DNA of 64,000 bases from Streptomyces sp. MspMP-M5 (GCF_000373585.1 NZ_KB891897.1:29309-93308), one strand, 5' to 3'. Positions 53,076-61,213 are shown, counted from the stretch's first letter. Notes: generated by a model not told the origin, from the sequence alone. Numbers and translations: made by a program.

Positions 53076-53339
53076 GTGACAACAACTGGCACCGTGCGCT
53101 ACTGGGCCGCGGCCAAGGCCGCCGCGGGCGCCGCCGAGGAGCCGTACGCGGCGGCGACGCTCGCCGAGGCGCTGGACGCGGCCCGCGCCGCGCACACCGC
53201 GAACCCGGAGTTCGCCCGCGTCCTGCTGCGCTGCTCCTTCCTGGTGGACGGCGTCCAGGTCGGCGCCCGCGATCATGCGGAGGTGCCGCTGAGCCAGGGC
53301 GGCACCGTCGAGGTCCTGCCGCCGTTCGCCGGAGGATGA
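53076..53339 (+). CDS. MoaD/ThiS family sulfur-carrier protein
   Basis: 87 aa ubiquitin-like protein that begins GTVRYWAAAKAAAGAAEEPY and ends in the diagnostic di-glycine (VEVLPPFAGG), where a thiocarboxylate is made by a ThiF/MoeB-type enzyme. It donates sulfur in molybdopterin, thiamine or another pathway; the activating enzyme is not nearby. GTG at 53076 overlaps a five-codon mini-frame. It precedes a membrane protein gene by 10 nt and the sulfur block begins 2.5 kb on. Confidence 0.85.
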   Translation: MTTTGTVRYWAAAKAAAGAAEEPYAAATLAEALDAARAAHTANPEFARVLLRCSFLVDGVQVGARDHAEVPLSQGGTVEVLPPFAGG

Positions 53340-53349
53340 GCAGAGGGCC

Positions 53350-54717
53350 ATGAGCGACAACCAGCCGCAGCACCAGAACCCGTACGACGGGTACGACCCG
53401 TATGCCCACCCGTCACCCGACCACCGCCCCTCAACGACACCGTTGCACGGCGACACCTCCCGCTACGCTCCTACGCCTGGGTACGCCCCTCAGGCCCCCT
53501 ACGGCTCCCCGTACGGGCAGCAGCCCTACGACCCCTATCTGCAGCAGCAGCCCGAGGCCCAGCAGCCCCAGCCCCAGCCCCAGCCCCAACAGCCGTACGG
53601 CTACGAGGCATACGGGCAGCAGCAGCCGCAGCACCCCGCCGCGCCCTACGGCCAGGACGCCTACGGGCACGGTCCCGACACCTACGGGCAGGACCCGGCC
53701 CCCTACGGGCAGGACACCTACGCCGCCCCGGCGCCCCAGCCGCACCAGGGCATGCACGCGGCGCCCCACCGGAGCGCCCCCGACCAGCCCGGCCACCAGG
53801 CAGCCCCGCAGGCGCCCCGGCACGCCGCGCCCCAGCCCCCCGCCTACGAGGCCGCGCAGGGGATCACGCACGGGACCACCGCCACCGCCGAGCCGGTGCC
53901 GGCCGACCACCCGGAGCCGCAGGCCGCCGCGCTCGAGCCGGCCGACGCCGCCGCGGCTCCGTTGAAGCCCAACCAGCTCGCCCGCCTCGAAGGCCGCTCG
54001 CCGATCATCCCGCCCGGTATCCAGCCGGCCGCGCTGACCGCGCTGCTCGCCCTGCTGCTGGCGCTGGCCGCCCCGATCGCCCGCCCGGTCCTGGCGGTTC
54101 CGGTGGTGCTGCTCCAGGCCGTCACCGCCGCCGGCTGGTTCCGGCTCAACGGCATGTGGCCGGCCCGCCAGGGCATCGCGCTGGCCTTCCTGGGCGGCCT
54201 GGCCACCGACGCCGGACTGCTGGCCACCCCGCACGAGGACGCGCCGCTGGTAGCCATCGGCACGCTCGGCGTCTGGTGCCTGCTGGTGATCGTCCTGCAG
54301 CTGCGCAACCGCTCCAGCGCGGACGAGCGGATGTACGCGCTCACCGCCGGCCTGACGGCGTCCGCGCTGGCGGTGCTCGCCGCCGGCCAGTTGGCCGCCG
54401 ACCCGGACGCGATGGTGGTCGGCGCCACCGCGGTCGCCCTGGCGGCGCTCGCCCGGGCGCTGCCGCTGCCCGGCCCGGTCACCCTGGTGCTCGGCCTGCT
54501 GGCGGGCGTCGGCGGCGGCATCGCGGCCGGCCAGCTGACCGGTATGGGAACCGCCGGCGCCCTGCTGGGCCTGGCCGCCGGCGGCTGCGCCCTGATCGGC
54601 CTGCGGGTGGCCAGCTACGACTACCCGTCGAAGTTCGTCCACATGACCGCGGGCGTCGCCCTGCCGCTGGCCCTGGCGGCCCCGGCGGTCTACGTCCTCG
54701 GCCGGGCGCTGGGATAG
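53350..54717 (+). CDS. Integral membrane protein with Pro/Gln/Tyr-rich cytoplasmic head
   Basis: 455 aa. The first ~205 residues are low-complexity (repeats of YGQ, PQPQPQ, QDTYGQDP) and disordered. The rest has about eight membrane helices (ALTALLALLLALAAPIARPVLAVPVVLLQAVTAAGWF, GIALAFLGGLATDAGLLA, LVLGLLAGVGGGIAAGQLTG). It is common in Streptomyces next to the MoaD-like gene, but I know no function. RBS GAGG just upstream of the ATG at 53350. A complex hairpin follows the stop. Confidence 0.82.
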   Translation: MSDNQPQHQNPYDGYDPYAHPSPDHRPSTTPLHGDTSRYAPTPGYAPQAPYGSPYGQQPYDPYLQQQPEAQQPQPQPQPQQPYGYEAYGQQQPQHPAAPYGQDAYGHGPDTYGQDPAPYGQDTYAAPAPQPHQGMHAAPHRSAPDQPGHQAAPQAPRHAAPQPPAYEAAQGITHGTTATAEPVPADHPEPQAAALEPADAAAAPLKPNQLARLEGRSPIIPPGIQPAALTALLALLLALAAPIARPVLAVPVVLLQAVTAAGWFRLNGMWPARQGIALAFLGGLATDAGLLATPHEDAPLVAIGTLGVWCLLVIVLQLRNRSSADERMYALTAGLTASALAVLAAGQLAADPDAMVVGATAVALAALARALPLPGPVTLVLGLLAGVGGGIAAGQLTGMGTAGALLGLAAGGCALIGLRVASYDYPSKFVHMTAGVALPLALAAPAVYVLGRALG

Positions 54718-54743
54718 CCCGGGCCCGCCGACCACACAGCGCC

Positions 54744-54792
54744 GCGGCGGCCGTACGGAGCGCAGGGTTCTGCGCCCCGGCACGGCCGCCGC
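54744..54792 (+). terminator. Nested hairpin after the membrane protein gene
   Basis: The outer stem GCGGCGGCCGT/ACGGCCGCCGC (11 bp) encloses an inner GCGCAG/CTGCGC stem with a GGTT loop. Confidence 0.65.
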
Positions 54793-54930
54793 TGCCGTTC
54801 CGGAGACCGGGTCGTCTAGGGTTCCCCGGAAGCGCGGGCGGGGGCCCGCGTACGGATTGACGGATTTGGACGCAACGCAGCCGGGGCGGGCCCCGGTCCG
54901 GCTGCTGTCACACGTGGGGGTAGTGGTTCG

Positions 54931-55632
54931 ATGCGTGCACTCAAAGTGCTGCTGGTGCTCGTCGTGATATTCGGCGGGCTGTTCGTGGCGGCCGACCGCG
55001 TGGCGGTCAATCTCGCCGAGGACAAGGCCGCGGACAAGCTCCGCAGCATGAACGGGATCACCTCGACGCCCGAGGTCTCCATCAAGGGCTTCCCGTTCCT
55101 GACCCAGGTCGCCGGGCGGAACCTCGACGAGGTGGACGCCGAACTCGACCACATGGCGGCGCGTTCGGCGGGCCGCACGCTGACCCTGAAGCACCTCTCG
55201 GCGCAGTTCCACGACGTCGCGCTGACCAGCGACTACACCTCCATCGACCGCGCCGCCTCGGCGACCGCCACCGCCCAGATCAGCTACGCGGACATGACCA
55301 ACGCGGCCGGCGGCGGCGTGAAGATCTCCTACGGCGGCGAGAAGGACGGCCGCGCCCAGGTCAAGATCTCCCCCAACGTCCCGCTGCTCAGCCAGTTCGA
55401 CGTCACCGGCTCGATCGAGATCGTCCACGGCGACACGGTCCAGGTGAAGGCCGACACCGTCCCCGCGATGTGCCGGGCGCTCCCCGGCTGCGAGCGCACA
55501 GTGCGGGACCAGACCGACCACGGCTGGAAGCTGGACCAGCTGCCGGGCAGCCTGAAGCTGGAGAAGGTCACCACGACCGCACAGGGCATCACGGTCACCG
55601 CGTCCGGCACGGACGTCCGGCTCACCCGCTGA
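54931..55632 (+). CDS. DUF2993 (LmeA-like) lipid-binding protein
   Basis: 233 aa. N-terminal anchor or signal helix ALKVLLVLVVIFGGLFVAADRVA, then DUF2993: MNGITSTPEVSIKGFPFLTQVAGRNLDEVDAELDHM, TLKHLSAQFHDVAL and PGSLKLEKVTTTAQGITVTASGTDVRL. It is a paralog of the larger protein at 40866 (both have the GFPFLTQV box). Expected to lie on the outer membrane face and bind lipid. Single gene upstream of the sulfur leader. Confidence 0.87.
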   Translation: MRALKVLLVLVVIFGGLFVAADRVAVNLAEDKAADKLRSMNGITSTPEVSIKGFPFLTQVAGRNLDEVDAELDHMAARSAGRTLTLKHLSAQFHDVALTSDYTSIDRAASATATAQISYADMTNAAGGGVKISYGGEKDGRAQVKISPNVPLLSQFDVTGSIEIVHGDTVQVKADTVPAMCRALPGCERTVRDQTDHGWKLDQLPGSLKLEKVTTTAQGITVTASGTDVRLTR

Positions 55633-55858
55633 GCCGTCCTCGGGTGGCGGACCGCCCCACCGGCCGCCGCCCGAGCCCACCTTGGTCCATTTCCCGAGAC
55701 GACCCAGTCCGTACGCCAGACCCCCCACCTGCGGCGGCGCCCCGCCGAGCGCTCCGCGCCGCTCCTCCCGGCATACACATCCCGCATCGCGGACAATCAC
55801 GTCTCGCCATTTGACACACCGGTGACATGCCGCGCTCCGCCTCCCTACGATCGGAGCC

Positions 55859-55966
55859 ATGCAGAGCGCATCGAGCGGTCTCCGTCCACGGGGCCAGGCG
55901 GTACTGACGAAGCGGCGGGCAGTCGACCTGTGCCGCGTCGCCGCCATGCTCTGTCGCCCTGCCTGA
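55859..55966 (+). CDS. Putative Cys-containing leader peptide (sulfur-responsive)
   Basis: A 35-codon open frame ends VLTKRRAVDLCRVAAMLCRP-A with two cysteine codons (TGC, TGT) just before the stop. The pattern LTxRRxVDLCRVAxxLCR is the short actinobacterial leader found ahead of cysteine and sulfur genes. The next gene, 167 nt on, is thiosulfate sulfurtransferase, and the spacer can form GC-rich hairpins. Slow cysteine decoding could thus control downstream expression; this mechanism is inferred. Confidence 0.7.
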   Translation: MQSASSGLRPRGQAVLTKRRAVDLCRVAAMLCRPA

Positions 55967-56133
55967 CGGGCCGTTCGCCCCCGTCACCCCCGGCCGGCCG
56001 CCCCTTGAGGCCGCCCGCCTCCCCGTCACGAGTTCCCCGTACAGCGCCGCGCGCCCGATCGCGCCGCGCCGTCCGGCGTACGCGTGCACCCCTCAAAGCC
56101 CGCCCCCGCAACTGCCCCGGAGGAGAGAAGACC

Positions 56134-56979
56134 ATGAGCCGTAGCGACGTCCTCGTAGACGCCGACTGGGTCGAGGCCCACCTGGACGACCCGAAGGTCG
56201 TGCTCGTCGAGGTCGACGAGGACACCTCGGCCTACGACAAGAACCACATCAAGAACGCCGTCCGGATCGACTGGAAGCAGGACCTCCAGGACCCGGTCCG
56301 CCGCGACTTCGTCGACCAGGAGGGCTTCGAGAAGCTGCTCTCCGCGAAGGGCATCGCCAACGACGACACGGTCGTCCTCTACGGCGGCAACAACAACTGG
56401 TTCGCGGCGTACGCCTACTGGTACTTCAAGCTCTACGGCCACGACAGCGTCAAGCTGCTCGACGGCGGCCGCAAGAAGTGGGAGCTGGACTCCCGCGACC
56501 TGGTCGACGGCTCCGCGGTCCCGAAGCGCCCGGCGACGGAGTACAAGGCCAAGGCCCAGGACACCTCGATCCGTGCCTTCCGGGACGACGTGGTCGCCGC
56601 GATCGGCACCAAGAACCTCGTCGACGTCCGCTCGCCCGACGAGTTCAGCGGCAAGCTGCTGGCCCCCGCGCACCTGCCGCAGGAGCAGTCGCAGCGTCCC
56701 GGCCACGTGCCCAGCGCCCGCAACATCCCGTGGTCGAAGAACGCCAACGACGACGGCACCTTCAAGTCGGACGACGAGCTGACCGCCCTCTACGAGGAGG
56801 AGGCCGTCGACCTCGCCAAGGACACCATCGCCTACTGCCGGATCGGTGAGCGCTCCGCGCTGACCTGGTTCGTGCTGCACGAGCTGCTCGGCCAGACCAA
56901 CGTCAAGAACTACGACGGTTCCTGGACCGAGTACGGCTCGCTGGTCGGCGTCCCGATCGAGCTCGGCGCCAACAAGTAA
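56134..56979 (+). CDS. Thiosulfate sulfurtransferase (rhodanese, CysA/SseA type)
   Basis: 281 aa with two rhodanese domains. The catalytic cysteine is C235 in AYCRIGERS (CRxGxR active loop). The first domain has LVEVDEDTSAYDKNHIKNAVRIDW and the inactive counterpart loop YGGNNN. It moves sulfur from thiosulfate to cyanide or other thiophilic acceptors in the cytoplasm. ATG at 56134 follows CCGGAGGAGAG. A DUF1416 gene is 40 nt downstream, the usual actinobacterial pair. Upstream Cys-containing leader suggests sulfur-status control. Confidence 0.95.
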   Translation: MSRSDVLVDADWVEAHLDDPKVVLVEVDEDTSAYDKNHIKNAVRIDWKQDLQDPVRRDFVDQEGFEKLLSAKGIANDDTVVLYGGNNNWFAAYAYWYFKLYGHDSVKLLDGGRKKWELDSRDLVDGSAVPKRPATEYKAKAQDTSIRAFRDDVVAAIGTKNLVDVRSPDEFSGKLLAPAHLPQEQSQRPGHVPSARNIPWSKNANDDGTFKSDDELTALYEEEAVDLAKDTIAYCRIGERSALTWFVLHELLGQTNVKNYDGSWTEYGSLVGVPIELGANK

Positions 56980-57019
56980 CCCCGAGAGCCCCCTCCCTAC
57001 CCCTCAAGGAAGTACCCCT

Positions 57020-57310
57020 ATGTGTGGAGCACAGGCCGGCGGCCCGGACGCCTCGACCATCAAGCCCGGTGAGACCACCATCCAGGGCAGCGTGACCCGC
57101 GACGGCCAGCCCGTCACCGGTTACGTCCGCCTGCTGGACAGCACCGGCGAGTTCACCGCCGAGGTCCCCACCTCCGCGACCGGACAGTTCCGCTTCTACG
57201 CGGCCGAGGGCACCTGGACGGTGCGCGCCCTCGTGCCGGGCGGCAGCGCGGACCGCAGCGTCGTCGCCGAGAAGGGCCGGGTGGCGGAGGTCGCCATCGC
57301 CGTCGTCTGA
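57020..57310 (+). CDS. DUF1416 domain protein
   Basis: 96 aa. It starts MCGAQAGGPDAS with a conserved N-terminal cysteine, then a small beta-sandwich like a carboxypeptidase-regulatory fold: TTIQGSVTRDGQPVTGYVRLLDSTGEFTAEVPTSATGQFRFYAAEGTWTVRAL. The family is almost always paired with CysA-type sulfurtransferase in actinobacteria, as here, so it may accept or handle sulfane sulfur; this is inferred from linkage. Strong tandem hairpins close the operon. Confidence 0.9.
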   Translation: MCGAQAGGPDASTIKPGETTIQGSVTRDGQPVTGYVRLLDSTGEFTAEVPTSATGQFRFYAAEGTWTVRALVPGGSADRSVVAEKGRVAEVAIAVV

Positions 57311-57325
57311 CGGACGGCACTCGCG

Positions 57326-57354
57326 CGTACGGACCCGCGACCCGGGTCCGTACG
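57326..57354 (+). terminator. Terminator hairpin 1 after the DUF1416 gene
   Basis: A perfect 12-bp stem CGTACGGACCCG/CGGGTCCGTACG with a 5-nt loop begins 15 nt after the stop codon. Confidence 0.7.
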
Positions 57355-57356
57355 GC

Positions 57357-57411
57357 CGGAGGGCCGCACCCCAGGGGTTTGGACGCCTTGGCTGTGGGGT
57401 GCGGCCCTCCG
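57357..57411 (+). terminator. Terminator hairpin 2 after the DUF1416 gene
   Basis: A perfect 17-bp stem (CGGAGGGCCGCACCCCA and its complement) around a 21-nt loop, immediately after hairpin 1. Confidence 0.7.
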
Positions 57412-57483
57412 TGCTGCTCCGGTGCGGCGGACCGCCCGTCCACCGGGCTTCTTTCCGGGGCGCGGCGGACTTACCGTGGACGT

Positions 57484-57783
57484 ATGTCCGCGCATGCGCA
57501 CCGCCGGCTCACCCCACCGCATCGCCGCCACCGCCGGTACTTCGTCCTGATGGGCGTGTGCCTGATGCTGTTCGTGCTGGCGTGGAGCGTGGTGCGGCTG
57601 TGGTCCGTGCCGGCCGCGGTCGCGATGTGCGTCGTCGCCATGGTCATCCCGCCCTGCGCGGCCGTCGTCGGCAACCGCCGCGAGCCCGGCGAGCGCTGGT
57701 GGGACGAGTCCGGCGACCCGGAGTCCGACCGCTGGTGGCGCGAGCTGGACGACCGCGACGACGAGGACCGCCGCCGGAGCTAG
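57484..57783 (+). CDS. DUF3099 small membrane protein
   Basis: 99 aa. Basic N terminus (HAHRRLTPPHRRHRRYF), two membrane helices (VLMGVCLMLFVLAWSVV and VPAAVAMCVVAMVIPPCAAVVG), then an acidic Trp-rich tail (ERWWDESGDPESDRWWREL). This is the DUF3099 pattern of actinobacteria. Function unknown. It converges with the DsrE gene 54 nt downstream. Confidence 0.82.
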   Translation: MSAHAHRRLTPPHRRHRRYFVLMGVCLMLFVLAWSVVRLWSVPAAVAMCVVAMVIPPCAAVVGNRREPGERWWDESGDPESDRWWRELDDRDDEDRRRS

Positions 57784-57837
57784 ATGAGTGCGCATCCGGG
57801 CGGCGGCCCTTGATCGGCATCCGCGTCGGTGTAGCCG

Positions 57838-58203
57838 TCAGTAGACGAGCGCCTGCACGTCGTCCGGCATGATCTCGCTGACGAACAGCTGGGAGCCGGC
57901 GATGCCCGCCCCCTCGATCAGGTCCTTCTCCTCGATGCCGCGCCGCGCCGCGCACTGCGTGCAGACCGTGATCGCCCCGCCGCCCGCGCGGATCCCGTCG
58001 ATCAGCTCCGGCAGCGGCGCCGCGTGCGGCAGCTCGAACTCCGCCGCCCTGCCCGGCAGCGCGAACCACACCGACTCCCCGGTCAGCCACAGCGACACCT
58101 CGACACCGCTGGCCACCGCCACCGCCGCCACCGTGAACGCCTGCGAGCACCGCTCGGGCGCGTCCGCGCCCGCCGTCACCTTGATCACCAGCTTCTTCGC
58201 CAT
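57838..58203 (-). CDS. DsrE family protein
   Basis: 121 aa single-domain DsrE/DsrF-like protein: KLVIKVTAGADAPERCSQAFTVAAVAVASGVEVSLWLTGESVWFAL, then ITVCTQCAARRGIEEKDLIEGAG, with cysteines in the CTQC motif and C19, positions where sulfur-relay members carry sulfane sulfur. Close to the sulfurtransferase block but on the opposite strand. ATG at 58203. Divergent from the small membrane peptide gene. Confidence 0.88.
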   Translation of the reverse strand: MAKKLVIKVTAGADAPERCSQAFTVAAVAVASGVEVSLWLTGESVWFALPGRAAEFELPHAAPLPELIDGIRAGGGAITVCTQCAARRGIEEKDLIEGAGIAGSQLFVSEIMPDDVQALVY

Positions 58204-58317
58204 GGGCCCAGCGTAGGCGCGACGGACCTCACGCGGACCTCACAGCGCCGCCACCGAGGGCGCCGACTAGACTCTCAGGCGGTCCGTAACACCTCACTCC
58301 GCCCAAGGAGCGCGCTC

Positions 58318-58419
58318 GTGCTTGAGGCATTCTTCACCACCCTGCTGGTTCTGGTCGCCGTCGGCGTGATCGCGTTCGCCGGGCTGACCTGGAAGAAGCT
58401 GTACCAGGGCCAGCGCTGA
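58318..58419 (+). CDS. 33-residue single-helix membrane peptide
   Basis: GTG at 58318 preceded by AAGGAG at 58305-58310 (7-nt spacing). The peptide is almost all one membrane helix (FFTTLLVLVAVGVIAFAGLTW) with a basic end, KKLYQGQR. The strong ribosome site and clean amphipathic design argue it is translated. It stands 82 nt before the nitrobindin-like gene. Function unknown; small membrane modulators look like this. Confidence 0.65.
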   Translation: MLEAFFTTLLVLVAVGVIAFAGLTWKKLYQGQR

Positions 58420-58501
58420 CCTCCCGCCCGTCTTCCCGCCACCGCCCTTCATAGGAGCGCTTCGCGCGCCCCTTCCGCTCCCCCACAGATCGCCTGAGCT
58501 C

Positions 58502-59113
58502 ATGATCGAGATCCCGTCCGACCTGAACCCGTCGCTGGTCCCGCTGGCCTTCCTCCTCGGCCGCTGGGAGGGCGCCGGCGTCTACGCCCGCGTCGGCGAC
58601 ACCGACGCACAGGCTGCCGGCGTCGAGAAGTGCAACTTCGGCCAGGAGGTCGTCTTCTCCCACGACGGCCGCGACTTCCTGGAGTACACCTCGCACACGT
58701 GGGTGCTCGACGAAGAGGGCAAGAAGGTCGCCCCGCTGGAGACGGAGACCGGCTTCTGGCGGGTGGACGCGGACCGCAAGGTCGAGGTCGTGATGACCCG
58801 CGACCAGGGCGTCGTCGAGATCTGGTACGGCGAGCTGGCCGACCAGAAGCCGCAGATCGACCTGGCCACCGACGCCATCGCACGGACCGCCGCGGCCAGC
58901 CCGTACAGCGGCGGCAAGCGGCTCTACGGCTACGTCAAGGGCGACCTGATGTGGGTAGGCGAGAAGTCCACGCCGGAGGTCCCGCTGCGCCCGTACATGT
59001 CCGCGCAGCTGAAGAAGGTCACCGACCTCAAGGAGTGGGCCGAGAGCCTGCCCGACGACATGCCGGACGGCATCGCCTTCTTCCGCCCGGACGGCACGCC
59101 GTACGAGGGCTGA
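58502..59113 (+). CDS. Nitrobindin-like FABP family protein (DUF1794)
   Basis: 203 aa ten-stranded beta-barrel family. The lid motif GxWxGxG is at residues 20-26 (GRWEGAG), followed by FGQEVVFSHDGRDFLEYTSHTWVLDEEG. Nitrobindins bind ferric heme through a histidine in the final strands (pattern xPHLxAxL in my memory of Rv2717c). Here the equivalent stretch reads LRPYMSAQL with Tyr165, so heme ligation may be lost or different. ATG at 58502. The next element downstream is the cobalamin riboswitch. Confidence 0.88.
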   Translation: MIEIPSDLNPSLVPLAFLLGRWEGAGVYARVGDTDAQAAGVEKCNFGQEVVFSHDGRDFLEYTSHTWVLDEEGKKVAPLETETGFWRVDADRKVEVVMTRDQGVVEIWYGELADQKPQIDLATDAIARTAAASPYSGGKRLYGYVKGDLMWVGEKSTPEVPLRPYMSAQLKKVTDLKEWAESLPDDMPDGIAFFRPDGTPYEG

Positions 59114-59140
59114 CGCCCCGGGCCGCCCGGCCCGTGACCA

Positions 59141-59255
59141 TCACGCATGACGCGCCCCGCGGGGGAAGTCCGGTGAGATTCCGGCGCTGACCCGCAACGG
59201 TAAGCGGACGCCCCGCGCGGGGCGCGTTCCGCAAGCCCGATCGCCCGCGGCGGCG
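59141..59255 (+). promoter_or_regulatory. Cobalamin (adenosylcobalamin) riboswitch
   Basis: The conserved core is present: GGGGGAAGTCCGGTGAGATT CCGG, then GCTGACCCGCAACGGTAAGC, and the B12 box GCAAGCCCGATCGCCCGC near 59231-59248. It lies between the nitrobindin gene and a FecCD/ATPase/lipoprotein importer operon, and should repress the operon when cobalamin is plentiful. Boundaries are approximate. Confidence 0.88.
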
Positions 59256-59326
59256 CCGCATCCGCACCGACTCGCCGTGGACTGCGAGGGGACGCCGCCG
59301 ACGCCCACGCCGGGCCGCCGCTCCTT

Positions 59327-59356
59327 CACTCCCCCGAGCTCTCAAGGAGCAGGGGG
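59327..59356. repeat. 30-nt hairpin repeat, copy 2
   Basis: CACTCCCCCGAGCTCTCAAG followed by GAGCAGGGGG, 28/30 identical to 49075-49104. Here it lies in the leader between the riboswitch and the permease gene, so it may serve as the riboswitch-controlled hairpin or be an unrelated insertion. Confidence 0.7.
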
Positions 59357-59396
59357 GACCCCCACGCACGCGGCCCGAGCCGAAGGCCGACCACCC

Positions 59397-60440
59397 TTGG
59401 CACGTCCCGCCCGCACCCTCCCCCTGGCCGCGGCCCTCGCCGCCGTCCTGCTCGCCTCGCTGCTGTGCGGCACCGCCCTGGGCGCCGCCGGCATCGGCTG
59501 GCCGCAGGTGCTGCGCTATCTGGGCGCCGGCCTGACCGGCGGCACCCTACGCCCCGACGAGGTCCCCGCCTACACCATCGTCTGGGAGCTGCGGTTCCCC
59601 CGCGCGGTGCTCGCCGCCGTCGTCGGCGCCGGCCTCTCGGCCATCGGCGTCGCCGTCCAGGCCCTGGTCCGCAACGCCCTCGCCGACCCCTTCGTGCTCG
59701 GCATCTCCTCCGGCGCCGCGGTCGGCGCCAACACCGTCCTGCTCTTCGGGGCGCTGGGCGCGCTCGGCGTCTGGGCGCTGTCCGCCTCGGCCTTCGTCTC
59801 CGCGCTGCTGGCCATGGCCCTGGTCTACGCTGCCGCCCGCACCACCTACGGGCTGACCCCGATGCGGCTGGTGCTGACCGGCACCGCGATGTACTACGGC
59901 TTCTCCGCGATCACCACCCTGATGGTGTTCACCGCCGACCGCGGCGAGGCGGCCCGCGCGGCGATGATGTGGCTGCTGGGCAGCCTCAGCGGGGCCGGCT
60001 GGGGCTCGGTCCCGATCGCCGCGGTGGCGGTCGCCGCGGCCCTGGCCCATCTGCTGCTCTCCGCGGGCCGGTTGAACGCCCTGGCCATGGGGGACGAGAC
60101 CGCCGCGGCGCTGGGCGTGGACCCCGACCGGCTGCGCCGCGAGCTGTTCGTGGTGGCCGCCGCGGCCACCGGCGCGGTGGTCGCGGTCAGCGGCGCGATC
60201 GGCTTCGTCGGGCTGATGGTGCCGCACGCCACCCGGATGCTGGTCGGCGCCGACCACCGCCGGGTGCTGGCCGTCGCGCCGCTGCTCGGCGCGGTGCTGC
60301 TGGTCTGGGTCGATCTGCTCTCGCGGGTACTGCTGGCCCCGGTCGAGCTGCCCGTCGGGGTGATCACCGCCGTGGTCGGCGTCCCCTGCTTCGTGCTGCT
60401 GATGCGGCGGCGCGGCTACACCTTTGGCGGCGGTGCCTGA
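59397..60440 (+). CDS. FecCD-type ABC importer permease (cobalamin/corrinoid uptake)
   Basis: 347 aa with about ten membrane helices (LPLAAALAAVLLASLLCGTALG, AVLAAVVGAGLSAIGVAVQALVRN, SGAIGFVGLMVPHATRMLVG). BtuC/FecCD motifs are ALVRNALADPFVLGISSGAAVGA and GFVGLMVPHATRM. The start is uncertain: TTG at 59397 has GAAGG upstream and begins just before the first helix, while a GTG at 59277 would translate the hairpin repeat, which seems unlikely. The upstream riboswitch implies cobalamin or cobinamide as substrate. Confidence 0.9.
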   Translation: MARPARTLPLAAALAAVLLASLLCGTALGAAGIGWPQVLRYLGAGLTGGTLRPDEVPAYTIVWELRFPRAVLAAVVGAGLSAIGVAVQALVRNALADPFVLGISSGAAVGANTVLLFGALGALGVWALSASAFVSALLAMALVYAAARTTYGLTPMRLVLTGTAMYYGFSAITTLMVFTADRGEAARAAMMWLLGSLSGAGWGSVPIAAVAVAAALAHLLLSAGRLNALAMGDETAAALGVDPDRLRRELFVVAAAATGAVVAVSGAIGFVGLMVPHATRMLVGADHRRVLAVAPLLGAVLLVWVDLLSRVLLAPVELPVGVITAVVGVPCFVLLMRRRGYTFGGGA

Positions 60441-61213
60441 TGCGGCTGGACATCACCGGGCTGTCGGTGGCGGTGGCCGGGCGGCAGCTCGTCCACGACG
60501 TCGGCCTGACCGCCGACAGCGGGCGGCTCATCGGGCTCGTCGGCCCCAACGGCAGTGGAAAGTCGACCCTGTTGCGCTGCGTCTACCGGGCGCTGCGCCC
60601 GGCCGCCGGCACCGTCCGGCTCGACGGCACGGACCTGCACGGGCTCACCGCCCGCGAGGCCGCCCGGCTGCTGGCCGCACTGCCCCAGGAAGGCGGCACC
60701 GACTTCGACTTCACCGCCGCCGAGGTCGTCGCGATGGGTCGGCTGCCGCACCAGCGCGGCTCCCGCCGGCCCAGCGCCGCGGACCGCGGGATCTGCGACC
60801 GGGCACTGGCCCGGGTCGGCGCCGCCCACCTCGCCGAACGCGGCTTCCTGCGGCTCTCCGGCGGCGAGAAGCAGCGGGTGCTGATCGCCCGCGCGCTGGC
60901 CCAGGAGCCGCGGGTGCTGGTCCTCGACGAACCCACCAACCACCTCGACATCGCCCAGCAGTTGGAGGTCCTGGCACTGGTCCGGGACAGCGGGCCGACC
61001 GTGCTCGCCGCGCTGCACGACCTCAACCTCGCCGCGGTGCACTGCGACGAGCTGTACGTCCTCGCCGACGGCCGGATCGTCGCCTCCGGTGCGCCGCACG
61101 ACGTCCTCACCGCCGAGCTGCTCGCCGAGGTCTTCGGCGTCCGCGCGCACCGCGTGCGCCACCCCGAAACCGGCGCCGTCCAGCTGCTGTTCGACCGCCT
61201 GCCCGCCTCCTGA
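60440..61213 (+). CDS. FepC/BtuD-type ABC importer ATPase
   Basis: 257 aa. Walker A GPNGSGKSTLLRCV, Q-loop ALPQEGGTDFDFTAAEVVAMGRLPHQ, signature LSGGEKQRVLIARAL, Walker B VLVLDEPTNHLDI, switch histidine in AALHDLNLAAVHCD. Class typical of siderophore, heme and vitamin B12 importers. The start overlaps the permease stop (TGATG). With the permease and binding protein it forms a complete type II importer. Confidence 0.94.
   Translation: MRLDITGLSVAVAGRQLVHDVGLTADSGRLIGLVGPNGSGKSTLLRCVYRALRPAAGTVRLDGTDLHGLTAREAARLLAALPQEGGTDFDFTAAEVVAMGRLPHQRGSRRPSAADRGICDRALARVGAAHLAERGFLRLSGGEKQRVLIARALAQEPRVLVLDEPTNHLDIAQQLEVLALVRDSGPTVLAALHDLNLAAVHCDELYVLADGRIVASGAPHDVLTAELLAEVFGVRAHRVRHPETGAVQLLFDRLPAS

Noticed and set aside
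53061..53078. Five-codon frame (MKRPP) ending on the GTG start of the ThiS-like gene
   Set aside because: Too short to judge. A chance overlap is as likely as translational coupling, and it lacks its own clear RBS.
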